From Theocolax elegans (lineage: Eukaryota; Arthropoda; Insecta; Hymenoptera; Cerocephalidae), in the NCBI GenBank assembly GCA_026168455.1, contig CM047430.1, positions 9,990,848 to 10,054,847 of the forward strand: 64,000 bases of DNA, read 5' to 3'. Position numbers and translations under genes: made by a program. The notes under the pieces were generated by a model. That model was given only the letters and a program-made list of their open reading frames with translations. It made no database searches and was not told the origin of the DNA. This document shows, in pieces, positions 1-12,429 of this stretch (positions within the stretch are counted from its first letter, which is position 1; every line of letters starts with the position of its first letter).

Positions 1-2506
1 TTTGGAGCTTTTAGTTAAATAAATAAATATAACTTTATTAATATGCACTTTTTTTATTTGATTGCATTCATCAAATATTAGAAATTTTTTAAAGTTGGAT
101 TGCATATTGAAAATTGCAATTGTAAATCACATAAAAAAGATCTTAAGGCATTTTTCTATTATAAAATTATATAAATATATATATAATCTATATCATATAT
201 ATTATATCTATATTTTTTCAAATTTCAATATAGTAGCGCAATTTATGGCGCAACTTTTGGCTCGAATAAAGACAAGTACATAAGTAGCGCAAAATACTCG
301 GTGGACCGCGTTTGTGCACCTCGATGTGGCTGTTATCCTGCTGCTGGCTAATATTCTCTTCACTTGGACGTCCGTACCTGATATTTTCTTAAGGTAATAA
401 TCTCGTTTATAATCCCAGCTTGTTAACTAATTATAATGACGCAAGATTCAGGCGCGAAGTCGACTACGTGCTGTCCCGCCACCTCGTTACCTGGAGCTGC
501 CACTATTTTGCTTCACTTGATGACGCCGAACACCAAGGTCGCCACAGCTATTCCATGTAAAATCTCCAGGTAATTCTTTATGTCCTGGGGTGGTGCTGAT
601 ATGCGTTTGTTATCAACAGGTTAATTCGTATCTACTATACACCTAATTTGTGCACACAAACATAACCTCAATTCAGCCTTGTTTCTCCTAACATACAACT
701 GTCATACTCAGATACGGCTGTGATATTAGATACAGTTGGATGTGTTCCTTGTGTTCTTCTCCTACATACCACTAGCAATACTAAATAAATGGTATTATCT
801 TCACAGCGGATTTACTGCCTGCATGCTGACTCCGACACCCTGGGTTGAGGATAGCTCTTTTTGTAAGCCCTGTGTGCTGATTCCAGACCTCCCTCAACTG
901 GTGCCTAGACTGGTCCTGATGATAATCTGGATTCTCGCTAGTCGTTTCAGCCTTACTTATATTTCCAGTGCTAATGTGTGTTAGTGAAATTTGGGAAGGG
1001 TTATTAGGATTGTGAAGGTAGGTAGGACTAGATCCAGTGCGGGTAGGTAGATATAGGGAAAGGTTGAAGTCTATATGAGTAGATATGTTTAAATATATAG
1101 GTGCTTAGCTATTCGGGTAGGTAGGTATTCCCTTTAGTTTCAAATAGCATTCAATCATGTTGACATTTGCGAAGCACATTGTCACAATATATGTTTATGG
1201 ATAATTTCAGATAAACACGTCTGGCCAAAATTTTAAACCACACCATTTTTATCGTAAAAATAGAGGTTATTCCCAGAAGACAGGTCAGAATGTTAAGTGA
1301 TAGAAACAATTTTACCAACATTGATTCTAACCTCAAAAAGTGAAAAATTTTTAATTTTTTTGAACAAAGTTATTGTAATGTTTTTTTCAAAAAAATCAAT
1401 TGATTTGAGATAAATGGCTTTGAAAATAGCAATTTTTCTAAAAAATTGAAAAATTTCCATTTTTCATAGTGGAATAACTCGTAGGCAAATTATTTTAGCA
1501 CCTAAAATTTTTTTTCTATCTTCTGGAAGATATTTCCAGCCTGTTCTCAAATTTTGGAGCGATTTAAAATTTTCATCGTACCACTTAACGTGAAATAGCC
1601 CATATATATATATGAGCGTATGAATGCTTATATTACATTTAAAAAGTGCGGATTACACCTACTGCATAAGAAAAGAGCGCGCTTGCTAAGCCTTTTTATT
1701 GAGTTTCTTTTTTATTGGGTTGTTTCACGGTAAAATAACTATTTATGTACGTAATTATTACAAAAAAATATACTTATATAATATAAAAGTCATTCTTGCA
1801 TTAAATAAGGTCAATTTTCCGAAAAACTTAAAAAATTCGGTTTTTTATTAAAAATGGGCCATATCTCAAAATGGGAGAAATTCGGTTTCTACGATCCAAA
1901 AAACATACAAATACGAAAAGTTCCCGAGGGGACAAAAAGTGGCCACGAAACCCCCCTCAGCGCCCGGACTAATTACCGACCTGCGTAACATCGTTTTAGA
2001 CCATCCGACATCCCCTTAATTGAGCAATCAGTCGTTTAATAAGATGAGGCCAATCGAAACATGCAAAAATTTTGATTTCATTAACGAAAAAATAAGGATT
2101 TAAAGAAGTTATTTTAAATTACTAAACAATTTGCGATTAGCACTACTTGGTCACATACAGTTAAACGCAGATCTGCTCCATTACTACGCAGTAAAACTAT
2201 AATTTAATTTAAAATACTTGAAAGGTCATCTGCAGAAGCGCCATTTTCATTGAAACCAAACCATATTATTTGAGGCCATGGATTTGAAGCATTAATACTA
2301 TCTAACATAACAAAAGAGCGTGCTTTGCAACACCATGGCTTCTACGGTTACTACCCATATCGCAAAGACCTTTAATCAAATCAAAAATTTAAGTCCGAGT
2401 AGTAGAGCCACGCTCTCGGATAAAAATCAACGAGTTGACTGGCAGAGTTTCGCCTTACGAAATCTTTAGACGAAAAACTAGGAGTAGCTGTGTCTGTTCT
2501 CGGTCC

Positions 2507-2516
2507 TATTTATATA
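2507..2516 (-). promoter_or_regulatory. TATA box candidate, left arm
   Basis: TATATAAATA on the minus strand, followed about 25-30 bases downstream by a CAGACACAGC start-like region. It points outward, away from the palindrome centre, and is mirrored at 8411-8420. Confidence 0.3.
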
Positions 2517-3719
2517 CCCTAAAATCTATGCATCTGTCCTTGTCTTACGTTTTTGCTTTAGATGGAAATTGCGTAAGTAGTTCTCGATTTTTCTGTGCTT
2601 GCACCCGATTGGACCGTTAGATGTGCGTGATCAAAAATGATCGAATTCCATGCATTTTCTGTATCGCGTCGTAGTTAATTCGGAGAATTTGCTGTCCCCC
2701 TTTTATTACTGCGACATTACCCAGAAAACGGCTTAATTTATTACTTCCTTCTAATGCTCGAGTTTTCTAGTCCATGTTTCCCATCGCCGGCTCATCTCCG
2801 AGCATTAATTTTATAGTGCAGTACAAAAATCTCTTGCGCAACCCTTTGTTTCGAGCTCACTACCGGCGATCCCACTTATATGCGTTGTGACAAGGCAAGT
2901 GTGCCTGTCATGGTGCAAAGCGAGCACACACATCCTTACCTACCCATTATCCAATATATTACCTAAATCCTATATATAACATGCCTAGCACCGAGCACAC
3001 ATATCCCTAACTACTCATTATGGAATATAATTCCCTAAACCCTATAAAAACATGCCTAACACCGAACAAGGTACACCTGGAACTGAAGCGGAGCCAGCAC
3101 ATCCAGGAGTCGAGAAGACCAGTAGCCACCAAGAGGCCACGTACAGGGCGAACAGCACTCGGAGAGCCTGGGAAATCAGCTGAGTATGAAGTCAACACAG
3201 GAACATGGACAGGACACCAAGGTCCAAAGCATAGGAAGACGGCTCTTGTAGCAATCACAGCAGCATATCCGTAGTAGCCTCCGTAGAGCTCCACAGCAGC
3301 AACAAAACTCGTACAGGAAGATCAACCTGTAAAGCATATTAATAAGTATGTTTTCAATACTAAGGAACAGATAGGAGTACACAAGACTGTGTACAGGAGT
3401 AGAGGTGTATAGGAGCCAGGGTTAGAGGTTATGTGAGCATAAGCATTGCTCACATATACTAACTAAATAGCAAGGCACCTGCCAAGTTACTTCTTACCGT
3501 GTAATAGCAGCCGCACAGTAGACCCGAGGAAAACATCCGGAGTCGACGTCGAGAAGAGACGTCTCAGCAGCCAAGAAGCCATAAAATAGAGAGAGACAGA
3601 GAAAGCGACACATACTCATATACGCCGACAGTAAGGTTCGCCGTCCACCTGAAACCAACTAATAGATCGAATAGTCGATAATTAACAAGGAACGGGGTAA
3701 TAATTACCAAACAGCAGCC

Positions 3720-4175
3720 TCGTCGTCGCAAACTCGTCCTCGTCGTCGTCGTCTCGAACGAACAGCACAGCGGAACGCCGACAACAACATCAAGCCGCTC
3801 TCGCTATAAAGCCGCGCTCGCACTGCGCGGAGACGGTCGCGACGCATGCGCGCGGCGCTCTCGCAGGACGAAGGCAGAGAACTCGGGAACACGGCCGTGA
3901 GCGGACGCAACGAGGCATTTTGTGTGAACCGTTTTGCCGTTTTACGAGAGAAAGAGCCTGTGAGAGTGTGCATCCGGGGCAACCTAGAGAGAGAGAGAAA
4001 GTTCGCCGTGCAAGGTTCGTGCAAACGTGCTATCCTATACCCATATTCCTCTTCTCATAAAGTGTGTGTGCCGCTATTCCCCTTTTCGCGCGTATCCGCA
4101 CACGTGGCTGGCGTCGCCATTTTTGTCGATCGAGCGGATATTCGATCGCTTCTCATTATATCGCCGTGCGAATAA
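3720..4175 (+). promoter_or_regulatory. GC-rich, TATA-containing promoter-like block (left arm)
   Basis: An island of high GC and many CpG in otherwise AT-rich DNA. A consensus TATAAA lies at 3805-3810, directly followed by a GC-rich start region. A 109-codon frame (3846-4175) opens only about 36 bases after the TATA box, so its ATG would sit almost on the expected cap site. The predicted peptide is Arg- and Ser-rich and resembles no family I know. I read the block as a promoter and 5' leader pointing toward the palindrome centre, with the ORF probably incidental. Confidence 0.4.
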
Positions 4176-5330
4176 TTCTTACGAGCCAAAATTCGAGCCA
4201 AAATGCGAGCCATAATTACGCTATAATTAATTACGCTTAATTGTTAATAGCTAGCAGCCGTTAAATATAGCGCGAACGCGACTGAAAACCGTGTAATAAT
4301 CTGTATTAGTTAAAAAATTCTCTTATTTTTGTGACTGATATAGACTTTATCACCCGTACCCTGATCCCCAGTGCGGTGTGAAGCGTATTGGCTTTGAATA
4401 ATATCTTCAACTCTACTTATCAGTCTCTTTTTCGTTTGAAACACTCGTAAATTAATCTGTCCCTTAGCTCTATAAATTATTTTATATTACTGCATTTACT
4501 CAGAATCATTCCTTATCAACCTTATTTTGTTAGTCTTCTACGCCGTAATTTTATTCTGAACTACGCAGTACTTGTACGAAAAATAATAAATAATTTTCGT
4601 CGGGACGCGACACTTACCTGCTCCCTCTATGCGGTTGTTGGACTCCGAACAGGTGGTCGTTCCTTGTGTAAACAGTTACGCGTCTAGAGGTGGGTAGTGT
4701 CCTATGGTGTCCGTAGAAGATCCGCGACTGCAACAGCTGCACTGAAACAAAAGGAAAACTCTACGACCTTGATTAGATCGATATCGAAGTATTAAGGAAC
4801 TGTCACATCTAGCAACTATACATATATAATCTTCAATTTATAAAATATAGTATAGGAGTCTTATATGTAAACTCAATATGAAATATAGTATACGAGTGAA
4901 CAGCTTTGTGGGAAAAACCCAAGTAAAGCGACATAAACATCTTTAAGCCATAAAATCAGTTAAAATAAAACAGATGCCTGGGTAAATGGTTGACCAACTG
5001 GTCTGTATAAAAAAAGGGAAATTTGACTCCTTTCGTTCAAATTTTTCCTTTTTTTTTGCTTAGTACAAACTTTCACTCGTTTTTTACTAAATATAATATA
5101 AGTTTGTTTCTATATATAGATAATAATAAATTAATTATAATGATTAAATTATATAAATATATAAATAATTAATTTAAAAACTAAGGTTTCTCGATCTTTG
5201 TGAATAAACACCATATTTAATTAGATGGCGACGTTTCGCGGACTTTTCATCATCCTCTTTAGGCTATACCTTCATTTGCAAAAACGAAAAATTTGAATGT
5301 ACATAAACAATTATAGATTGTGACATTGGA

Positions 5331-5562
5331 TAAAAATATCCTCTGTGACTCAGCTTTACTTATTCTCTTCTGTAAATCTGTTACCCTCTTCATGTCATAT
5401 GTGATGTATTCTCCAAACGTATTCGCAATGTACTTGTAGAATATCATGTCTTGACTTTCTACAAGTACTTGACTTGACTTTCACCTTCGTTGGTATAGAG
5501 CATTGTAGTAGGATACGATTTTCAATCGAAATCCGAATTATATATAGATGTATATTTTGTCA
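5331..5562. other. Spacer at the centre of the palindrome
   Basis: Roughly 230 bases lie between the arms and do not pair as a block. The spacer holds short direct repeats around the words ACAAGTACTTGAC and CTTGACTTTC (about 5440-5485). I see no gene in it. Confidence 0.7.
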
Positions 5563-6721
5563 TCCAATGTCAAACAATCTATAATTGTTTATGTACATTC
5601 AAATATTTTCGTTTTTGCAAATGAAGGTATAGCCTAAAGAGGATGATGAAAAGTCATCGAAACGTCGCCATCTAATTAAATATATGGTTTATTCACAAAG
5701 ATCGAGAAACCTTAGTTTTAAATATAATTATTTATATTTATATAATTTTAATCATTATAAATAATTATTTATTATTATCTATATATAGAAACAAACTTAT
5801 ATTAATATTTAGTAAATAAAACGAGTGAAAAGTTTTGTACTAAGCAAAAAAGAAAAAGGAAAAATTTGAACGAAAGGAGTCAAATTTCCCTTTTTTTATA
5901 ACTACAGACCAGTTGGTCAACCATTTACCCAGGCATCTGTTTTATTTTAACTGATTTTATGGCTTAAAGATGTTTATGTCGCTTTACTTGGGTTTTTCCC
6001 ACAAAGCTGTTCACTCGTATACTATATTTCATATTGAGTTTACATATAAGAACTCCTATACATATATTTATAAATTGAAGATTATATATGTATAGTTGCT
6101 AGATGTGACAGTTCCTTAATACTTCGATATCGATCTAATCAAGGTCGTAGAGTTTTCCTTTTGTTTCAGGTGCAGCTGTTGCAGTCGCGGATCTTCTACG
6201 GACACCATAGGACACTACCCGCACCTCTAGACGCGTAACTGTTACACAAGGAACGACCACCTGTTCAGGAGTCCAACAACCGCATAGAGGGAGCAGGTAA
6301 GTGTCGCGTCCCGACGAAAATTATATTATTTTTCGTAACAAGTACTGCGTAGTTCAGAATAAAATTACGGCGTAGAAGACTAACAAAATAAGGTTGATAA
6401 GGAATGATTCTGAGTAAATGCAGTAATATAAAATATAATTTATAGAGCTAAGGGACAGATTAATTTACGAGTGTTTCAAACGAAAAAGAGACTGATAAGT
6501 AGAGTTGAAGATATTATTCAAAGCCAATACGCTGTCACAAAGCACTGGGGATTCAGGGTAACAGGTACGGGTGTAAAGTCTATATCAGTCACAAAAAAGA
6601 AGAGAATTTTTTAACTAATACAGATTAATTACACGGTTTTCAGTCGCGTTCGCGGCTATATTTAACGGCTGCTAGCTATTAACAATTAAGCGTAATTAAT
6701 TATAGCGTAATTATCGGCTCG

Positions 6722-7230
6722 CATTTTGGCTCGAATTTTGGCTCGTAAGAATTATTCGCACGGCGATATAATGAAAGAAGCGACGAATATCGCTCGCTCG
6801 ACAAAAATGGCGACGCCAGCCACGTGTGCGGATACGCGCGAAAAGGGGAATAGCGGCACACACACTTTATGAGAAGAGGAATATGGGTATAGGATAGCAC
6901 GTTTGCACGAACCTTGCACGGCGAACTTTCTCTCTCTCTCTAGGTTGCCCCGGATGCACACTCTCACAGGCTCTTTCTCTCGTAAAACGGCAAAACGGTT
7001 CACACAAAATGCCTCGTTGCGTCCGCTCACGGCCGTGTTCCCGAGTTCTCTGCCTTCGTCCTGCGAGAGCGCCGCGCGCATGCGTCGCGACCGTCTCCGC
7101 GCAGTGCGAGCGCGGCTTTATAGCGAGAGCGGCTTGATGTTGTTGTCGGCGTTCCGCTGTGCTGTTCGTTCGAGACGACGACGACGAGGACGAGTTGTGC
7201 GACGACGAGGCTGCTGTTTGGTAATTATTA
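6722..7230 (-). promoter_or_regulatory. GC-rich, TATA-containing promoter-like block (right arm)
   Basis: Mirror copy of the left-arm block. TATAAA is on the minus strand at 7122-7117 and the matching 109-codon frame runs 7081-6752. The two frames are identical over most of their length and differ near the C-terminus, where the DNA has small changes around 6770-6800. Transcription from the two copies would converge on the palindrome centre. It could be a retroelement promoter (long terminal repeat) captured in both arms, but I could not define LTR ends. Confidence 0.4.
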
Positions 7231-8410
7231 CCCCGTTCCTTGTTAATTATCGACTATTCGATCTATTAGTTGGTTTCAGGTGGACGGCGAACCTTACTGT
7301 CGGCGTATATGAGTATGTGTCGCTTTCTCTGTCTCTCTCTATTTTATGGCTTCTTGGCTGCTGAGGACGTCTCTTCTCGAGTCGACTCGGATGTTGTTCC
7401 TGGGTCTACTGTGCGGCTGCTATACACGTAAGACGTACTTGGCAGTGCCTTGCTATTTAGTTAGTATTATGTGAGCAATGCTTATGCTCACATAACCTCT
7501 AACCCTGGCTCCTATACACCTCTACTCCTGTACACAGTCTTGTGTACTCCTATCTGTTCCTTAGTATTGAAACATACTTATTAATATGCTTTACAGGTTG
7601 ATCTTCCTGTACGAGTTTTGTTGCTGCTGGGAGCTCTACGGAGGCTACTACGGATATGCTGCTGTGATGCTACAAGAGCCGTCTTCTTATGCTTTGGACC
7701 TTGGTGTCCTGTCCATGTTCCTGTGTTGACTTCATACTCAGCTGATTTCTCCAGGCTCTCCGAGTGCTGTTCGCCCTGTACGTGGCCTCTTGGTGGCTAC
7801 TGGTCTTCTCCGACTCCTGGATGTGCTGGCTCCGCTTCAGTTCCAGGGTGTACCTTGTTCGGTGTTAGGCATGTTTTTATAGGGTTTTAGGGAATTATAT
7901 TCCATAATGAGTAGTTAAGGGATATGTGTGCTCGGTGCTAGGCATGTTATATATCGGATTTAGGTAAATATATTGGATAATGGGTAGGTAAGGATGTGTG
8001 TGCTCGCTTTGCACCATGACAGGCACACTTGCCTTGTCACAACGCATATAAGTGGGATCGCCGGTAGTGAGCTCGAAACAAAGGGTTGCGCAAGAGATTT
8101 TTGTACTGCACTATAAAATTAATGCTCGGAGATGAGCCGGCGATGGGAAACATGGACTAGAAAACTCGAGCATTAGAAGGAAGTAATAAATTAAGCCGTT
8201 TTCTGGGTAATGTCGCAGTAATAAAAGGGGGACAGCAAATTCTCCGAATTAACTACGACGCGATACAGAAAATGCATGGAATTCGATCATTTTTGATCAC
8301 GCACATCTAACGGTCCAATCGGGTGCAAGCACAGAAAAATCGAGAACTACTTACGCAATTTCCATCTAAAGCAAAACGTAAGACAAGGACAGATGCATAG
8401 ATTTTTAGGG

Positions 8411-8420
8411 TATATAAATA
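8411..8420 (+). promoter_or_regulatory. TATA box candidate, right arm
   Basis: TATATAAATA on the plus strand, mirror image of 2507-2516 and pointing outward. No long ORF follows, so any product would probably be non-coding. Confidence 0.3.
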
Positions 8421-10718
8421 GGACCGAGAACAGACACAGCTACTCCTAGTTTTTCGTCTAAGATTTCGTAAGGCGAAACTCTGCCAGTCAACTCGTTGAT
8501 TTTTATCCGAGAGCGTGGCTCTACTACTCGGACTTTAAATTTTTGATTTGATTAAAGGTCTTTGCGATATGGGTAGTAACCGTAGAAGCCATGGTGTTGC
8601 AAAGCACGCTCTTTTGTTTATGTTAGATAGTATTAATGCTTCAAATCCATGGCCTCAAATAATATGGTTTGGTTTCAATGAAAATGGCGCTTCTGCAGAT
8701 GACCTTTGAAGTATTTTAAATTAAACTTATAGTTTTACTGCGTAGTAATGGAGCAGATCTGCGTTTAACTGTATGGACCAAGGTAGTGCTAATCGCAAAT
8801 TGTTTAGTAATTTAAAAATAACTTCTTTAAATCCTTATTTTTTCGTTAATGAAATCAAAATTTTTGCATGTTTCGATTGGCCTCATCTTATTAAACGACT
8901 GATTGCTCAATTAAGGGGATGTCGGATGGTCTAAAACGATGTTACGCAGGTCGGTAATTAGTCCGGCGCTGAGGGGGTTTCGTGGCCACTTTTTGTCCCC
9001 TCGGGAACTTTCGTATTTGTATGTTTTTTGGATCGTAGAAACCGAATTTCTCCCATTTTGAGATATGGCCCATTTTTAATAAAAATACCGAATTTTTTAA
9101 GTTTTTCGGAAAATTGACCTTATTTAATGCAAGAATGACTTTTTATATTATATAAGTATATATTTTTGTAATAATTACGTACATAATAGTTATTTTACCG
9201 TGAAACAACCCAATAAAAAAAGAAACTCAAATAAAAAGGCTTAGCAAGCGCGCTCTTTTCTTATGCAGTAGGTGTAATCCGCACTTTTTAAATGTAATAT
9301 AAGCACATTCATACGCTCATATATATATGGGCTATTTCACGTTAAGTGGTACGATGAAAATTTTAAATCGCTCCAAAATTTGAGAACAGGCTGGAAATAT
9401 CTTCCAGAAGATAGAAAAAAAATTTTAGGTGCTAAAAAATAATTTGCCTACGAGTTATTCCACTATGAAAATGGAAATTTTTCAATTTTTTAGAAAAAAT
9501 TGCTATTTTCAAAGCCATTTATCTCAAAATCAATTGATTTTTTTGAAAAAACATTACAAATAACTTTGTTCAAAAAAATTAAAATTTTTTCACTTTTTGA
9601 GGTTAGAATCAATGTTGGTAAAATTGTTTCTATCACTTAACAATTCTGACCTGTCTTCTGGGAAATAACTCTATTTTTACGATAAAAATGGTGTGGTTTT
9701 AAAATTTTGGCCAGACGTGTTTATCTGAAATTATCCATAAACATATATTGTGACAATGTGCTTCGCACATGTCAACATGATTGAATGCTATTTGAAACTA
9801 AAGGGAATACCCTACCTACCCGAATAGCTAAGCAACTATATATTTAAACATATCTACTCATATAACTTCAACCTTTCCCTATATCTACCTACCCGCACTG
9901 GATCTAAGTCCTACCTACCTTCACAATCCTAATAACCCTTCCCAAATTTCACTAACACACATTAGCACTGGAAATATAAGTAAGCTGAACGACTAGCGAG
10001 AATCCAGATTATCATCAGGACCAGTCTAGGCACCAGTTGAGGGAGGTCTGGAATCAGCACACAGGGCTTCAAAAGAGCTATCCTCAACCCAGGGTGTCCG
10101 GAGTCAGCATGCAGGCAGCTAATCCGCTGTGAAGATAATACCATTTATTTTAGTATATGCTAGTGGTATGTAGGAGAAGAACACAAGGAACACATCCAAC
10201 TGTATCTTAATATCACAGCCGTATCTGAGTATGACAGTTGTATGTTAGGAGAAACAAGGCTAAATTGAGGTTATGTTTGTGTGCACAAATTAGGTGTATA
10301 GTAGATAACGAATTAACCTGTTGATACAAACGCATATCAGCACCACCCCAGGACATAAAGAATTACCTGGAGATTTTACATGGAATAGCTGTGGCGACCT
10401 TGGTGTTCGGCGTCATCAAGTGAAGCAAAATAGTGGCAGCTCCAGGTAACGAGGTTGGCGGGACAGCAACGTAGTCGACTTCGCGCCTGAATCTTGCGTC
10501 ATTATAATTAGTTAACAAGCTGGGATTATAAACGAGATTATTACCTTAAGAAAATATCAGGTACGACGTCCAAGTGAAGAGAATATTAGCCAGCAGCAGG
10601 ATAACAGCCACATCGAGGTGCACAAACGCGGTCCACCGAGTATTTTGCGCTACTTTTTACGTGTCTTTATCGAGCCAAAAGTTGCGCCATAAATTGCGCT
10701 ACTATATTGAAAATTTGA

Positions 10719-10762
<44 letters not shown>

Positions 10763-11104
10763 ATTTTATAATAGAAATGCCTTAAGATCTTTTTTATGTG
10801 ATTTACAATTGCAATTTTCAATATGAATCCAACTTTAAAAAATTTCTAATATTTTGATGAATGCAATCAAATAAAAAAATGCATATTAATAAAGTTATAT
10901 TTATTTATTTAACTAAAAGCTCCAATTTTGAAAGACAAGATTTTTTGTTTTAAACTCTTACCTCGAGGTTTTTCCAAATTCAAGATGGCAGCATCCAAGA
11001 TGGTAATATACATAGGAGAATATTTTTTGATATTTCGATATTATTAAATAAACAATGTTTTATGATGAATGTTTATCAACATTGGACATACGGCGTAGTT
11101 TTTA

Positions 11105-11600
11105 CCATTTCAAGATGGCGGACCCAATATAGCGGCAAAAAATTTGGCAAATTCTTCGATTTTTATGAAATTCGATTTACAGGGATTTCTTGGATCGCTG
11201 ATTACGAAATCGTTATCAGTTTTTACAAATTCAAGATGGCGGACCCAATATAGCGGCAAAAAATTTTGCAAATTGTTGAATTTCTATAAATTTTGATTTA
11301 CAGGGGTTTCTTGGGACGCTGATTACAAATACGTTATCACTTTCAACAAATTCAAGATGGCGGACCCAATATAGCGGCAAGAAATTTTGCAAATTGTTGG
11401 ATTTCTATGAAATCAAAAGGCGCGATAGCGCCTGGACGCAAGTATGCAGGCGCGTAAGCCCTTATTATACAGCTAACTAACCCCTCATATTTTTTATATT
11501 TTCGTACATTTAAAATTATATTTGATTTACAGGGGTTTTCTGTGTCGCTGGTTACAAATTCGTTGTTAGTTTTTATTTACATATTCAAGATAGCATAGAA
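11105..11600 (+). repeat. 121-bp tandem repeats with an AAGATGGCGG motif
   Basis: Three clear copies have the motif TTCAAGATGGCGGACCC at about 11111, 11232 and 11353, a period of 121 bases. A fourth, decayed copy (11516-11600) is separated by an insert at 11412-11515 that starts with a palindromic GGCGCGATAGCGCC. One inverted copy sits at 12430-12550. AAGATGGCGG matches the YY1/Pho DNA-binding consensus; whether it is bound is unknown. Confidence 0.75.
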
Positions 11601-12429
11601 ACCAATATGGTGACCACAAGTTCTATTTATGTTAAATTTAGTTTAAAAGGTTTTTTGGGCCACGGATTACGGATCCGTAATGATGACTTATGTGCAGCAT
11701 GCTTTTCCTCCTGAAATAAATAGTCATAAATATTCCTCAACGAAAATATTAAAAGTAAACAAAACAAAGAAATTACAAAAAAACTTACTGACTTACGTGT
11801 ATTTTTCATGCGATGTGAGCTGAAAAACGTGACTCCTTGGCTAACCGACGTAAAATCAGCGACCTATAAACTTAATTTAAAGAAAACTATAAGACAAAAC
11901 ACAACTGGATTATGTTATATACTTTTAAAATTTTTGTGTTCTTTTGTTTAGAAGCAAATAATGTAAAGTAAGAAAAAAGAAAATATATATTATTACTTTT
12001 TATATTTAAATAAAATGTTCTGATGATATTTAAGGAAATAGGCATATTTTTATATAAAATACGTTTTATTAAGGCCGTATATAAAATATAATAAAAATAC
12101 AAATATTTCGATGGAAGCCAGCCATTAAATCATAATCATATATTTTAAGTAAAAATAAATCAGTTTACAATTTTAATAAATAGTAAATTATATGTAGATA
12201 ATTTAAGAGTGCAATTTTTTTAGGTACTGGTATAATGAATTTTTGTTCATTGATGTCAATTAATACGCATATTCTCCATATCTGTTCTGTTCTAATACAA
12301 ATTTCGTTGCTGCTGCAACGTCTCGAATTATACTTGAGTAATGATTCAAAGTTGCTTTATAACCTGACAAATAGATATTTCTTTATCATTAACATCTACA
12401 ACGAAGTCTATTAACGAATAATAATAACT
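11601..12429. other. Non-coding AT-rich loop
   Basis: No gene, RNA or clear repeat structure seen beyond AT-rich sequence. The reading frames here are short and of low complexity. Confidence 0.5.

Larger units (their letters stand above)
1..5330. repeat. Left arm of giant palindrome
   Basis: This stretch is matched in reverse complement, nearly base for base, by 5563-10926. Position 2 pairs with about 10925 and position 5330 with about 5563. The arms differ by scattered substitutions and short indels; for example, a long TA run exists only in the right arm near 10723. The arm probably continues left of the window, because the sequence beyond the right arm (10927-11215) reappears next to another copy of the arm end at 12430-12730. 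Inside the arm are a GC-rich promoter-like block (3720-4175), a minus-strand TATA box (2507-2516) and a 285-bp stretch (1320-1605) shared with the foldback at 29394-30330. No transposase or other recognisable protein is encoded. It may be a foldback-type element or an inverted segmental duplication. Confidence 0.85.
5563..10926. repeat. Right arm of giant palindrome
   Basis: Reverse complement of 1-5330. The match continues without a visible break through every landmark: the hammerhead-like motif near 5640, the GC-rich block 6722-7230, the GT-rich block near 7870, the TATA box at 8411-8420, and the arm end at 10860-10926. Small differences between arms show they are two real sequences rather than one sequence read twice. 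Examples are the C-terminal codons of the 109-codon reading frame and a TA-repeat expansion at 10723-10755. The arm end recurs once more, in the opposite orientation, at 12730-12985. Confidence 0.85.

Noticed and set aside
3490..4612. A complete LTR inside the left palindrome arm (ending GACGCGACA at 4612)
   Set aside because: The end looks LTR-like, but I could not find a matching TG start, primer site or target duplication.
3846..7081. The 109-codon frames at 3846-4175 (plus) and 6752-7081 (minus), and the 153-codon frame at 6903-7364, as protein genes
   Set aside because: They are mirror copies in a GC-rich CpG block, with low-complexity Arg/Ser content, no family resemblance, and a start only tens of bases from a TATA box. 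GC-rich DNA gives long frames by chance.
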